Positions 1 through 8,437 of a DNA stretch of 64,000 nucleotides are shown here, one piece after another. Every line of letters begins with the position of its first letter. Position 1 is the stretch's first letter. Origin of the DNA: Thraustochytrium sp. TN22. Taxonomy: Eukaryota > Sar > Bigyra > Thraustochytrida > Thraustochytriidae. The stretch lies in NCBI GenBank assembly GCA_013306675.1, contig JABLUY010000111.1, positions 1 through 64,000 on the forward strand, read 5' to 3'. The position numbers were made by a program, and so were the translations under genes. The notes beneath the pieces were generated by a model. The model searched no databases, was not told the origin of the DNA, and saw only the letters and a list, made by a program, of their open reading frames with translations.

Positions 1-6
1 CGCGGA

Positions 7-31
7 CGGCGGCGGCGGCGGCGGCGGCGGG

Positions 32-70
<39 letters not shown>

Positions 71-71
71 T
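7..71. repeat. (CGG)n trinucleotide tract
   Basis: About 20 near-perfect CGG units with a few interruptions lie about 135 bases upstream of the first gene's ATG, in its probable 5' leader or promoter. The rest of positions 1-204 is GC-rich and shows no other gene. Confidence 0.9.
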
Positions 72-204
72 GGCGGTCCCGCCCGCGAGTTGACGGCAGG
101 CGCGGGCGGCGCGCGCGGCGCGTGCTGCGGAAGTGAGGCCGGCCAGGGCGAGGCGTCTCAGCAGCGTCTGCTTTAGTTTTCGGAGCGCGCGGCGTGGTGG
201 CGGC

Positions 205-3200
205 ATGGGCGGCGCGGGCGCGCGCAAAGCCGTGGTGCGCGCGGGGGAGGCGTCCGTGGAGTCGTCGAACGCGATGTACCGGCGCGAGGCGGCGGGCGCG
301 GGCGCGGCGCCGGCGCGCGGCGACGGGCGCGTGGCGCCGGCGGCGCCGCCGCGGGCGCCGGCGCCGGCGCCGCGCGCGGCGGCGCCGCCGCCGCTGCCGG
401 AGGGCCCGCTGCCCGAGGCGAGGCCGGCGCCGCCGGTGCCGACGAGCGCGCCGCCGACGGCCGAGGAGGTGGACTGGACGCCGTGGCACTTCGTGTCGCG
501 CGTGTCGGCGCGCTTCAGCCTGGGCCGCAGCAGCGGCCGCGGGCGGACGAGCGTGGGGGGCACCAGGCGGCGCAGCACGCTGCACATGCCGCACATCTTC
601 CAGAGGGACAATGAGCACCACGAGTACGCCTTCGAGGAGTCGGGCGCCTCGTCGGACGAGGAGGACATGGAGACCGTGGTGGCCACGCCTGTGGCCGATA
701 CGCCGGCCTCCAAGACCGCCATGACGAGGGTCAAGGGCGGCGTCAAGGGCGCCGGCATGGCCGTCGGCCATCGCGTGATGGACCGCAAGTATGGCCAGCG
801 CATCTGGCTGGCGCTGATCGCCGTTTGCTGGCTCTGGGCCACCTCGTACGGCGTGGCGCGCTACATCGTCCAGTCCTACATCCCGGTGCCCGAGCTCGAG
901 CAAGTCTACGACTTGGCCGAGTTCGCCTACTCGAGCACGCTCACCACACGCAGCAATTACGCGACTGACGTTGCCGTCGTGGCGGATGCCTGCGAGCGCG
1001 AGTTCAATCTGACGTACGCCGCCGAGATCACACGCCGTAACGCCGCCAAGGTGATCAATGTGAAATGGCTCGAGTGGCTCGCCGCCAACATCACCATCGC
1101 CGAAACGCTGTACAACACCACGCAGCAGGAGCTCAACACTCTGACTGAGCTCGGTAACATCACGCTGGACGCGTCGTCCCCGGACCGCTCCAACTCGACG
1201 GCCGAGGAGTGCGAGCTCATTGACGCGCTCGTGGCCGGCGAGGCCGCCGCGCTCAACTCGCTCCGGGAGGGCCTCGACTACCAGTCCAACTCGGAAGCGG
1301 TAGCCGAGGACCTGGCCTTTCAGCTCGAGCGCAAGCGCCGCTATGACACAGAGTACTACGCCAACAAGACGGCCGAGATGGAGGCCATCGAGGCGGAGCT
1401 CCTTAAGAGCGTGCCCAACATCACCGAAGTCTACGAGAACTTCCAGGCCAATATCGAAGCGCTCAAGGGCTGTATTGAGACCGGCGGCTCCTGCTCCTCG
1501 GGAATCTCCATCTTTGACAAGCTTGCGAGCATGTACAATGACGGCACCGCTTTGTTCGGCGAGCTCAAGACCGGCGCCACCTACTACGTGAACAATGCCA
1601 CGCAGCAGATGACCGAGTACAAGAAGACCATCAGCGCTGTCAACGCAAACCTGGCGACTATCAACGACCTCATTGGCTCTGTGGGCAACATTCCGTCCGA
1701 GTCGGATGCCACGGCCCCCTCCTTTAACACTGCAGCATACAGCTTCAGTGGTGTTCAGGATACCTCCTCGGTCATCTCGGGCTTTGATTCTCTGTACAGC
1801 GGCATGACTACGGGCGTCTCTGACACCAGCGCACCTTTTGAGGCTGCCACGGCCGACTCGGTTTCGCGCGCCACGGGCTTCTCGGGCGGCTGGGACTCGG
1901 ACTACGATCCGCCCGATGTCGGCTACGACGCGAATGAGACTCTGGACGAGCTCGCCGCAGCCGGCGAAGCCTTTGGAATCAACTACACTTCCAGCCTGAA
2001 CAATATCTTCGCCACGTCCAGTTCAGACGACGTGTCCGAGGCTCCCGACGCCAACGTGACCACGTCCTCCTACAGCGCCAACATCACCACCAAGGACCTC
2101 CTTGCATCTCTCACGGACCATTCGACCTGGGACTTTTACGCCTATGACGAGAGCGTCATTCTGCAGGTATCCAGCGGTATGCAGGAGATGAGCGACCTCA
2201 TCCTCGTGTTCGACACCGTCTTCCGCGTCATGCAGACTGTTCTCATCATCCACAAGTACTGGTCGCTCACAGGCCTGGCCACGCCGCCTGGCGATGCCCG
2301 CATCAAGGCCGACGCCGGCGCCGGCTGGGGCCCCAAGAAGACCCCGCTGCAGAAGATTGCCGCTATCCTCCTCAACCCGATCGTCATCACCATTCTCTCC
2401 GTCACCGCCATTGGCGTCTGCTTTGGCAGCTTCTGGTACGCCTACAGCCCGCTCTACTACGAGTACATCGACTCGTGCGTGAGCACCGACTGGCGCGGCG
2501 TCCGGGACGGCGAAGCCACCGGCACCATGCTTTACCGCAACGGTTACGAGGCCAGCTTCCAATATGCCTGCACGGAGGGCGACACCCTCGCCATCGAGCG
2601 CACCGACGATATCAATGTCGGTCGCGACCTCGAGTGCAACGTGCAGACCTTCGACGACACCGTGCTGTACAACGCGCAGGTCGACCGTTTCGACGAACTT
2701 TACGAGCGCTACCTCACCGTCGCTGCGCAGAACGAGGCCATGGCCGAGTGCATGGACTTTGCCGCCATCGACCTGCGCCTCGGCACGACCCTTGAGGCGC
2801 AGAACCTCGACGCGGTCTTCTCTTTGCAGTTCGGCCCGCTCACGCAAACAGCCATCTATGTCTGTGACAACGTCGTTGGCTGCGAGGCCATTCGTGGCAA
2901 GAACGAGGTTTCCAGCCAGGCCGAGGGTCCCAACGAGGCCGTCCTGCGCTCCGTCACCTTCGACGCCGCGTGCTCCGCCGAGTACTGGGTTCATGCCAAC
3001 TTCTTCGTCGGCATGGGCATCTTCGCTGTCTTTGTCATTCTCAACATCTCCCGCATCATCGGCGCACGCGCCCTCGTGCGCATCCTCTGGCGCCAGGTCG
3101 TCATCCACAACTTCTCCGTCCTCATGTCCTGTTCTGACCGCGGCGACATCATCTACCCCGAGCGCGTCACCGAGAAGGGCGACACCATGAAGGAGACCAT

Positions 3201-3342
3201 CCGCCTCGCCGTGAAAAAGGCTATCCGCACGTGGGAGCGCCAGGGCTACATTCTCTTCATTCTCGCGATCGTCATGAACGTCCCCTGGATCTGGGCCCTC
3301 CTGTGGGTCTCCGACAACATCGAGTACATCAGCGAGAACTGA
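205..3342 (+). CDS. Large N-glycosylated multipass membrane protein, unknown function
   Basis: I do not recognise this 1,045-residue protein. The reading frame is open upstream of 205, but 205 is the first ATG in frame; everything before it would need a non-ATG start. The first 180 residues are Ala/Pro/Arg-rich and look disordered and cytosolic. A first membrane span lies near residues 200-222, followed by a roughly 450-residue loop with at least ten N-x-S/T sequons (for example NLT, NIT, NTT, NST, NAT). Further hydrophobic spans lie near 664-690, 726-750, 933-953 and 1015-1036. Between the last spans is a second extracellular segment with several cysteines that could form disulfides. This fits a plasma-membrane or endomembrane protein with a large glycosylated ectodomain. 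The protein-coding call is firm; function is unknown and the family may be lineage-specific. Confidence 0.85.
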   Translation: MGGAGARKAVVRAGEASVESSNAMYRREAAGAGAAPARGDGRVAPAAPPRAPAPAPRAAAPPPLPEGPLPEARPAPPVPTSAPPTAEEVDWTPWHFVSRVSARFSLGRSSGRGRTSVGGTRRRSTLHMPHIFQRDNEHHEYAFEESGASSDEEDMETVVATPVADTPASKTAMTRVKGGVKGAGMAVGHRVMDRKYGQRIWLALIAVCWLWATSYGVARYIVQSYIPVPELEQVYDLAEFAYSSTLTTRSNYATDVAVVADACEREFNLTYAAEITRRNAAKVINVKWLEWLAANITIAETLYNTTQQELNTLTELGNITLDASSPDRSNSTAEECELIDALVAGEAAALNSLREGLDYQSNSEAVAEDLAFQLERKRRYDTEYYANKTAEMEAIEAELLKSVPNITEVYENFQANIEALKGCIETGGSCSSGISIFDKLASMYNDGTALFGELKTGATYYVNNATQQMTEYKKTISAVNANLATINDLIGSVGNIPSESDATAPSFNTAAYSFSGVQDTSSVISGFDSLYSGMTTGVSDTSAPFEAATADSVSRATGFSGGWDSDYDPPDVGYDANETLDELAAAGEAFGINYTSSLNNIFATSSSDDVSEAPDANVTTSSYSANITTKDLLASLTDHSTWDFYAYDESVILQVSSGMQEMSDLILVFDTVFRVMQTVLIIHKYWSLTGLATPPGDARIKADAGAGWGPKKTPLQKIAAILLNPIVITILSVTAIGVCFGSFWYAYSPLYYEYIDSCVSTDWRGVRDGEATGTMLYRNGYEASFQYACTEGDTLAIERTDDINVGRDLECNVQTFDDTVLYNAQVDRFDELYERYLTVAAQNEAMAECMDFAAIDLRLGTTLEAQNLDAVFSLQFGPLTQTAIYVCDNVVGCEAIRGKNEVSSQAEGPNEAVLRSVTFDAACSAEYWVHANFFVGMGIFAVFVILNISRIIGARALVRILWRQVVIHNFSVLMSCSDRGDIIYPERVTEKGDTMKETIRLAVKKAIRTWERQGYILFILAIVMNVPWIWALLWVSDNIEYISEN

Positions 3343-3622
3343 TGCGTGACGTCCCCTGCCCATTACTTTTTTGTGTGTTCCCTGCCCCTGCATGCCTTGC
3401 CTGCCTGCCTTGGTGCGGCGTTCTTTCCAGATTCTGTCATCCATTTTCCATCCTGTTGTTGTCAATCACGTCGTGATCCGGCCGCGACTCTTTTATCACG
3501 GCAGGCGTCGGCAGCGACGCCGACCGGTGATCACCGCCACCTTTTGCACAAGTTTTTCTGCGCGGCTGGCCACTGGCATTGCACTGCAGTTCCACTGTCC
3601 GCGTCAAGGACTACCACCACCG
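3343..3622. other. Intergenic, 3' flank of membrane protein gene up to hAT element
   Basis: 280 bases of mixed composition with pyrimidine-rich stretches. I see no gene. The last eight bases (3615-3622, CACCACCG) are the left target-site duplication of the transposon. Confidence 0.7.
3615..3622. repeat. Left target-site duplication of hAT copy 1
   Basis: CACCACCG here is repeated exactly at 7867-7874, on the other side of the element. Eight bases is the length known for hAT transposition. Confidence 0.93.
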
Positions 3623-3640
3623 CAGACATCGCAAGTTATT
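3623..3640 (+). repeat. Left terminal inverted repeat of hAT copy 1
   Basis: CAGACATCGCAAGTTATT. It differs from the other end at three positions (9, 11 and 16). The first eight bases, CAGACATC, are identical at both ends. This is the transposase 3' end of the element. Confidence 0.9.
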
Positions 3641-3928
3641 AGCGGACTCGCCTCTGAGCCAAGTCCGTCTCCCTCAGCGGCCCACACTCCCCACAATCTC
3701 TCCGTCATTCTCAATCCGTGTTCGCGTACAGGGGAGTGTATCTTTCCGTGTCTCTCCAAACGATCGATGGAGCACGCACGAGTCTTTCCAAGCTTCTCCA
3801 GTGAAGGCCCATTGCGAAGCGGCTCCGTCCGAGTCCCCCAAGATTCACCAGCGCGACCGGGCCTTTCCGCGTTTATCCCGAGTTCGTAGGTGGGTGGATG
3901 CGTGGTACTTCTCAAGGTGGAAATGTTC

Positions 3929-6900
3929 TTAATTTTTTACTTGGGGAGCGCGAACACGATTCTTCGCAGTCGCCTCGATGTGCCGGAGGACTTCGGTGCT
4001 GTCGCAGAGGTTGGACCCGTTGTTCCTAAGGAAGGCGTACGTAGACAGGCTCTGGGAGAGAAGTCGGCCCTTGCGGCGCTGGCTCTGCGCGAGCGCCACA
4101 GTACTAAACATGCTCTCGGTTGAGCAGGTCGTTGGATCGACCACGTAGTTGTGCGCAAAGACCATTGCAACGTGCTTGACGTGGCTCTCGTAGGTCTTGA
4201 ACCATTTGGTGCTGATGTCCTTGCCCAGGCTGGCTTCTGTGCAATCCATTGAGTAGGACCACAGCTTCGAATACGTCATACCTTGTAGATTCCGCGACTC
4301 GTTCTGTTCCATCTTGCGGGTCTCCTCGCGAATAAAGGATAGCTCGCGCGAAGCCACCTCCTTGGCTCTCTCTCGGGTGCTTTTGGTACGGTCGGTGTCC
4401 GCGTGGGTCAGAGAGGCCGGCGAGATGGGTACCACCTTGAAGATGAAGTCGTCCAGAACCTCGTCCTCATTGTCGCCAGACCTGTCGCTGTCGCCCAAGG
4501 TATAATCGTTTGGGAATGTGTCTGGCGTTGTGCAGACCTCAGGTGTCGGCGGCTCCTCGTTCAGTAGCTCCTCGACGATGAGCTCCATGACCTGGCTCTC
4601 GATGAAGTCCCGTGCGATGAAAGATCGATCCTTGATCTTGCTCTGGCAGGTGTTAGCGACCGTCTTCATCAGACCAAGCAGGATAGGCTTGGTCAACGCA
4701 TTCTCGTGCATCCTCCTCAGGCCGTCCACCTCCGAGCCGAAGCCACGCAGCCCCACAGAACGACCGAATGCGACTTCGCGCAGCAGCTCAGCACGGCCGA
4801 CGCAGATAAGAACGGATGCGCGGGCGAGGAGCATCTGAGGCAGCTGCGTCGAGCGAAAAGGGATCTCGAGGGCGAGCATGATTGATGCTGGGTCTGTGCC
4901 GGGCCTCGCATCGGAACCCTTGGGTGATGTCCAAAGCGGGTCGAAGTACCGGTCCAGGAAGGCAACGAGGCGGTGCGCGACCATGCGGGTCACGGGGTGA
5001 AGCTTCAGGAATTTGATTGTGCGCGCCTCGGGCTCGAGGTTCGCCTCTGCCATGGTGCTGGACGAGATGTCGCCGCGGAGCTTGATCGCCGCCTTCACGC
5101 TCTGCGATGAGACGACGTTGTAGGAGTCGTAGAGAGCACCCTTGAGGCCCTCCACAGCGACGAAGATCTGCGCGCGCGTTTTGTGAAAGCGCTGCGCAAA
5201 GGCTTGCACGCGGTAGGTCTGCGACAGGAGTTGCTGAAGTTCCGGGAGTATGAGCTCCTCGTCGCCCGTGGCGCGCAGCGCGCTCATCTTATCGAACCTG
5301 CCTGAGCAGGTGATGCGCTCAGCGATCTTCATGATCGTCTCCTGCTGAGCCTTGTTGATCCACTTGCAGTTCTTGATGTCCTTCTTTGTTGAGATGAGCA
5401 GCTCGAAGGCGGGCCACACTGTAGCATGAAACTCGACGAGCGACAGGAAGCCGCTCCAGCGCGTCGCGCATTCGCGTGGCGCCCGGGTCTTCTTGATTCC
5501 GAGTACCTTGCAGATAGCCGTCAGCGCGTTCGCGGCGACATGTGAGCGCGTCAAGAAGCTGTTGCGCAGCTTAATTCGGGCTACTAGCGTCGTAAGCACG
5601 CGCTTCTCGTTCGTCCATATCGTCTCGCCTCCTTGCAAGACGCGTGCGGCCTGACGGCCGCGCTCTTCAAAGAACTCGTAGGAGACGTTTTTGGCGATGA
5701 TATCGCTGCGAAGGTCGTCAAGTGGCGCTTGCTGGGACGGGGCGCCGTAAATTCCTGCCGAGATCTCCCAGAGCTGGTGCAGGTTGTGCTGGTCGACATC
5801 CACGCTGGATGCCGTGCCCTGTGAAGTCGTTGTGAGGGCGAACATCCGCACGAGTGAGTCCGCGGTTGGCACCGCACTCGCCTCGAGTTCTGGGCCCATG
5901 GCATCGGCGAGCTCGTCGACATCCTTGAGGCCGGTCAGGCCGACGGTCTGCAGCAGCTCGTTGGTCAGCTTGGAGCTGATGAGGAAGCCGAAGGCGTGCT
6001 GCACGCAGAGGTTGAGTCGATGCGCAGCGCAATGCTCGTATGGCACGCCCAGCGCCTCGTTTGCGGCGATGCAGTTGCTTGCGCCGTCTGAGATGACCGC
6101 GGCCACCTGCTTCTTGAACTTTGCATCCTCCACGACGCTGCCAACCTCCTGGTTTTCGTCGTCTTCCTCCGCGTCCTGGCTAGTCGCTTCCGCGTCGGCA
6201 GAGGCGTCGTTGAGCAGATCTGAAACGGTCTCGCGCAGGCGCTGCGCGATGTTCATGCCGGTGTGCTTCTCGTTGAAGGGGTCCATGCCGAGAGTCATGA
6301 CGCGCACTTTCCAATCGTCCAGCCAGCGAAGCTGGATCCCTAGGAAGGAGTCACCTTTGTAGCTGCTCCAGGCGTCGTGTTGCAGGACAAGCCGTGGCAG
6401 CCCCGCGCGGTCGCACAACGCCCTGATGCTCGCGTACATAGACTGCACCATACAGGTCTTCTCGGCATGCATGATCTCCTTCACGGTGCTCTCAACGGGC
6501 GGTGTGTAGTCAAATGGGCACATCAGACTCACCCACCTACGCAGCGAAGGCAGCCTACCATGGCTGAACGGGAGGCTGGCGTCGATGATCATGCGCGTGA
6601 ACTCGATGTTGAGCAAGCGCCGCTCGCGAAGGGTTGCCGCCGGGCGCTTCGAGTTGCCAAACGTCTGTTGAGCCCGGACCAGCTTCGCTTCGACCTCGGC
6701 GTCAACCTCGGCCTCGATCCTGGACGCGAGCTCCTCGATCGCCTTGAGCACGAGCCCGTGATGCTCCTTGTGACAGCGCTTGAAGTGACGGTAGCAGTTC
6801 GCACGGTTCGTGCTCCAGCTTTGAGGCTGGTTACACACCTTGCACACGTGGGAGTCGCCTTCCTCGGCCGGGTTGATCTCGACAAGGTCATGATCGATTG

Positions 6901-7630
6901 CAATCTGGACGTACTGCTTGTGGTCCATGCGCTCGTTCTTCCGGCACGTGCCTTGCTTCGGTGTCACCTCGTTGGCCGTGGCTCCGGTCTTCGCCTGGGC
7001 CTTTGACGACTTCAGCCGCTTCGGCTTCACGGCCTGAACCTTCTTCGTCGGCTTCCGCTTCATGCCTCCAAAATATGTCGCCCAGGACCCCGGGTTGGTG
7101 TGGTCCGTCGTTTTCGCTTGGGAGGACGAGCTACTAGATGTGGATATCAGTTCCGAGCCCGAGTTCCCGCCTGAGCTCGCAGTCGCTGGACTGCCGCACG
7201 TTTTAGCGGCAGCATCAGAGCCTGGCTCCGACGTGGACAGCACGGAGGGGCTTGATCTACCCTGAGAACTGTCTCCTTGTTCGCCAACAAGGTCGCGGCC
7301 GACGCCGTCGTCATCGTCGCTGTCGTCGCTGCCGTCGTTGTCGCTCAGGCTCATCGGTCTTGGAGTCGAGGTTGAGCCAACCAGTGCAACCACGGACTGG
7401 GCTCCGCATGTACCCATCGGCGCCTCAGCCTGCGGCCCCGCTGCTGTCGCAGCCGCTGCCGCCGCCACCGCCACCGCCACCGCCGCCGCCGCCGTCACCG
7501 CCGCCGCCACCGCCACCGCCGCTGCAGACGCGGCTGCCGCGACGCCTTTGACGGTTTGCAGGCTGAGCTTAACCACCAGCCGCAGCGTCGCAGCGCCGCA
7601 GCTCAACCACCGGCCCCGGACTTTCGTCAT
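3929..7630 (-). CDS. hAT-family transposase (BED zinc finger, RNase H-like core, hATC domain)
   Basis: A 1,233-residue transposase that should bind its element's ends and cut and paste it. I start at the ATG at 7630; the frame stays open upstream but only with non-ATG codons. After an Ala-rich and acidic/Ser-rich N-terminus comes a BED-type zinc finger (C263, C266, H282, H287). The RNase H-like core shows the first catalytic Asp in HDAWSS (D419) and the second in SDGASNC (D515). The hAT-typical C-x2-H follows (C534, H537 in HCAAHRLNLC). The C-terminal dimerisation motif, STESMFSTVALAQ near residues 1170-1182, ends in a FLRNN-like tail and probably supplies the acidic third residue. No stop interrupts the frame. 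It is longer than classic hAT transposases (600-900 residues), mainly through its low-complexity N-terminus. Ala codons there form a GCN repeat (about 7450-7545). Confidence 0.93.
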   Translation of the reverse strand: MTKVRGRWLSCGAATLRLVVKLSLQTVKGVAAAASAAAVAVAAAVTAAAAVAVAVAAAAAATAAGPQAEAPMGTCGAQSVVALVGSTSTPRPMSLSDNDGSDDSDDDDGVGRDLVGEQGDSSQGRSSPSVLSTSEPGSDAAAKTCGSPATASSGGNSGSELISTSSSSSSQAKTTDHTNPGSWATYFGGMKRKPTKKVQAVKPKRLKSSKAQAKTGATANEVTPKQGTCRKNERMDHKQYVQIAIDHDLVEINPAEEGDSHVCKVCNQPQSWSTNRANCYRHFKRCHKEHHGLVLKAIEELASRIEAEVDAEVEAKLVRAQQTFGNSKRPAATLRERRLLNIEFTRMIIDASLPFSHGRLPSLRRWVSLMCPFDYTPPVESTVKEIMHAEKTCMVQSMYASIRALCDRAGLPRLVLQHDAWSSYKGDSFLGIQLRWLDDWKVRVMTLGMDPFNEKHTGMNIAQRLRETVSDLLNDASADAEATSQDAEEDDENQEVGSVVEDAKFKKQVAAVISDGASNCIAANEALGVPYEHCAAHRLNLCVQHAFGFLISSKLTNELLQTVGLTGLKDVDELADAMGPELEASAVPTADSLVRMFALTTTSQGTASSVDVDQHNLHQLWEISAGIYGAPSQQAPLDDLRSDIIAKNVSYEFFEERGRQAARVLQGGETIWTNEKRVLTTLVARIKLRNSFLTRSHVAANALTAICKVLGIKKTRAPRECATRWSGFLSLVEFHATVWPAFELLISTKKDIKNCKWINKAQQETIMKIAERITCSGRFDKMSALRATGDEELILPELQQLLSQTYRVQAFAQRFHKTRAQIFVAVEGLKGALYDSYNVVSSQSVKAAIKLRGDISSSTMAEANLEPEARTIKFLKLHPVTRMVAHRLVAFLDRYFDPLWTSPKGSDARPGTDPASIMLALEIPFRSTQLPQMLLARASVLICVGRAELLREVAFGRSVGLRGFGSEVDGLRRMHENALTKPILLGLMKTVANTCQSKIKDRSFIARDFIESQVMELIVEELLNEEPPTPEVCTTPDTFPNDYTLGDSDRSGDNEDEVLDDFIFKVVPISPASLTHADTDRTKSTRERAKEVASRELSFIREETRKMEQNESRNLQGMTYSKLWSYSMDCTEASLGKDISTKWFKTYESHVKHVAMVFAHNYVVDPTTCSTESMFSTVALAQSQRRKGRLLSQSLSTYAFLRNNGSNLCDSTEVLRHIEATAKNRVRAPQVKN

Positions 7631-7848
7631 TGGACCAGAAGTTCCGGAATTCCGACTTATCCACAGCCAATGCCCACAGCTTCCGTCCGAGTGCGTCCAA
7701 CCCAAGACTCGGCGCCTCGACAATCTTTCCGCGTCTTTCCACGACCAGGTCCGGGAAAGTATATCCTTCCCCTTCTGTCATGAAGCGGACGGAGTCGGAC
7801 AAACCTGGATAAACAAGTCCGGTAGGATTATCACAGACGGAAAGGTTC

Positions 7849-7866
7849 AACAACTAGTGATGTCTG
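7849..7866 (-). repeat. Right terminal inverted repeat of hAT copy 1
   Basis: On the minus strand CAGACATCACTAGTTGTT, the transposase 5' end of the element. It is identical to the start of copy 2 at 61,304. The right target duplication CACCACCG follows at 7867-7874. Confidence 0.9.
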
Positions 7867-8437
7867 CACCACCGCACCGCTGCCGCGGCACCACTGCCAT
7901 CCGAGTCCTCATCCTGATGACCACTGCATGCAAGACTTGCAAGTCCGAGTCGTGAAAAGCACCGAGGGCGGTTGCAGCGGGACCGGCCGGGGCCGTCCCG
8001 GTCTGTAATGCGCACCGCGGCTTGCACCCGGCCCTGCTCGCGCCGGGGCCAGTCCCATTGAAATCGAAATTGCGCGCGCGGGGCTGCAGCGCAGTGCAGG
8101 GCAGCGCACTGGCAGCGCAGCGCAGCGCGGCGCGGGGCTGCGAGGGCGCGGCCGCAGCGCGCCATACCCCGAACTGGCCTGGCACAGGCCCGGCAGCGCA
8201 GGCCGCGCAGGCGTAGTGGAACCAGCCTCGGTCGCTGCGCGTCACGAGAGGGAGGGCGGTATCTATCTGGTATCCATCTATCAATCAATCATTGTTTCCG
8301 AGGCCGGCCCGGGGGCCGAGTGCAAGCAAATCTAAAGTCGAAACGCGCGGCGGCGGCGGCGGCGGAGGATCCACGCGCGGACGGCGGCGCGAGCGGCGGC
8401 GGGAGCAGCGGCGCGGCGACTCTCGGAGGCGAGAAAG
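7867..8437. other. Intergenic, hAT right flank and HADHA upstream region
   Basis: Starts with the right target duplication. Positions about 8085-8165 are rich in GCAGCGCAG-type repeats. 8267-8292 holds a short ATCTATCAATCA-like stretch. No gene supported. The promoter and 5' leader of the downstream beta-oxidation gene should lie here. Confidence 0.65.

Larger units (their letters stand above)
3623..7866 (-). mobile_element. Complete hAT-superfamily DNA transposon, copy 1
   Basis: A 4,244-base element whose ends can be fixed from the sequence. The left end begins CAGACATCGCAAGTTATT and the right end, read on the minus strand, begins CAGACATCACTAGTTGTT: 15 of 18 bases match, giving imperfect terminal inverted repeats. 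It is flanked by the 8-base direct repeat CACCACCG. It carries one long transposase gene on the minus strand with about 240 bases of 5' leader and about 300 bases of 3' sequence. The insertion lies between the membrane protein gene and the HADHA-type gene and breaks neither. The element looks whole and autonomous. A second copy, nearly identical over all 2.7 kb that can be compared, starts at 61,304 in the opposite orientation. Confidence 0.95.
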
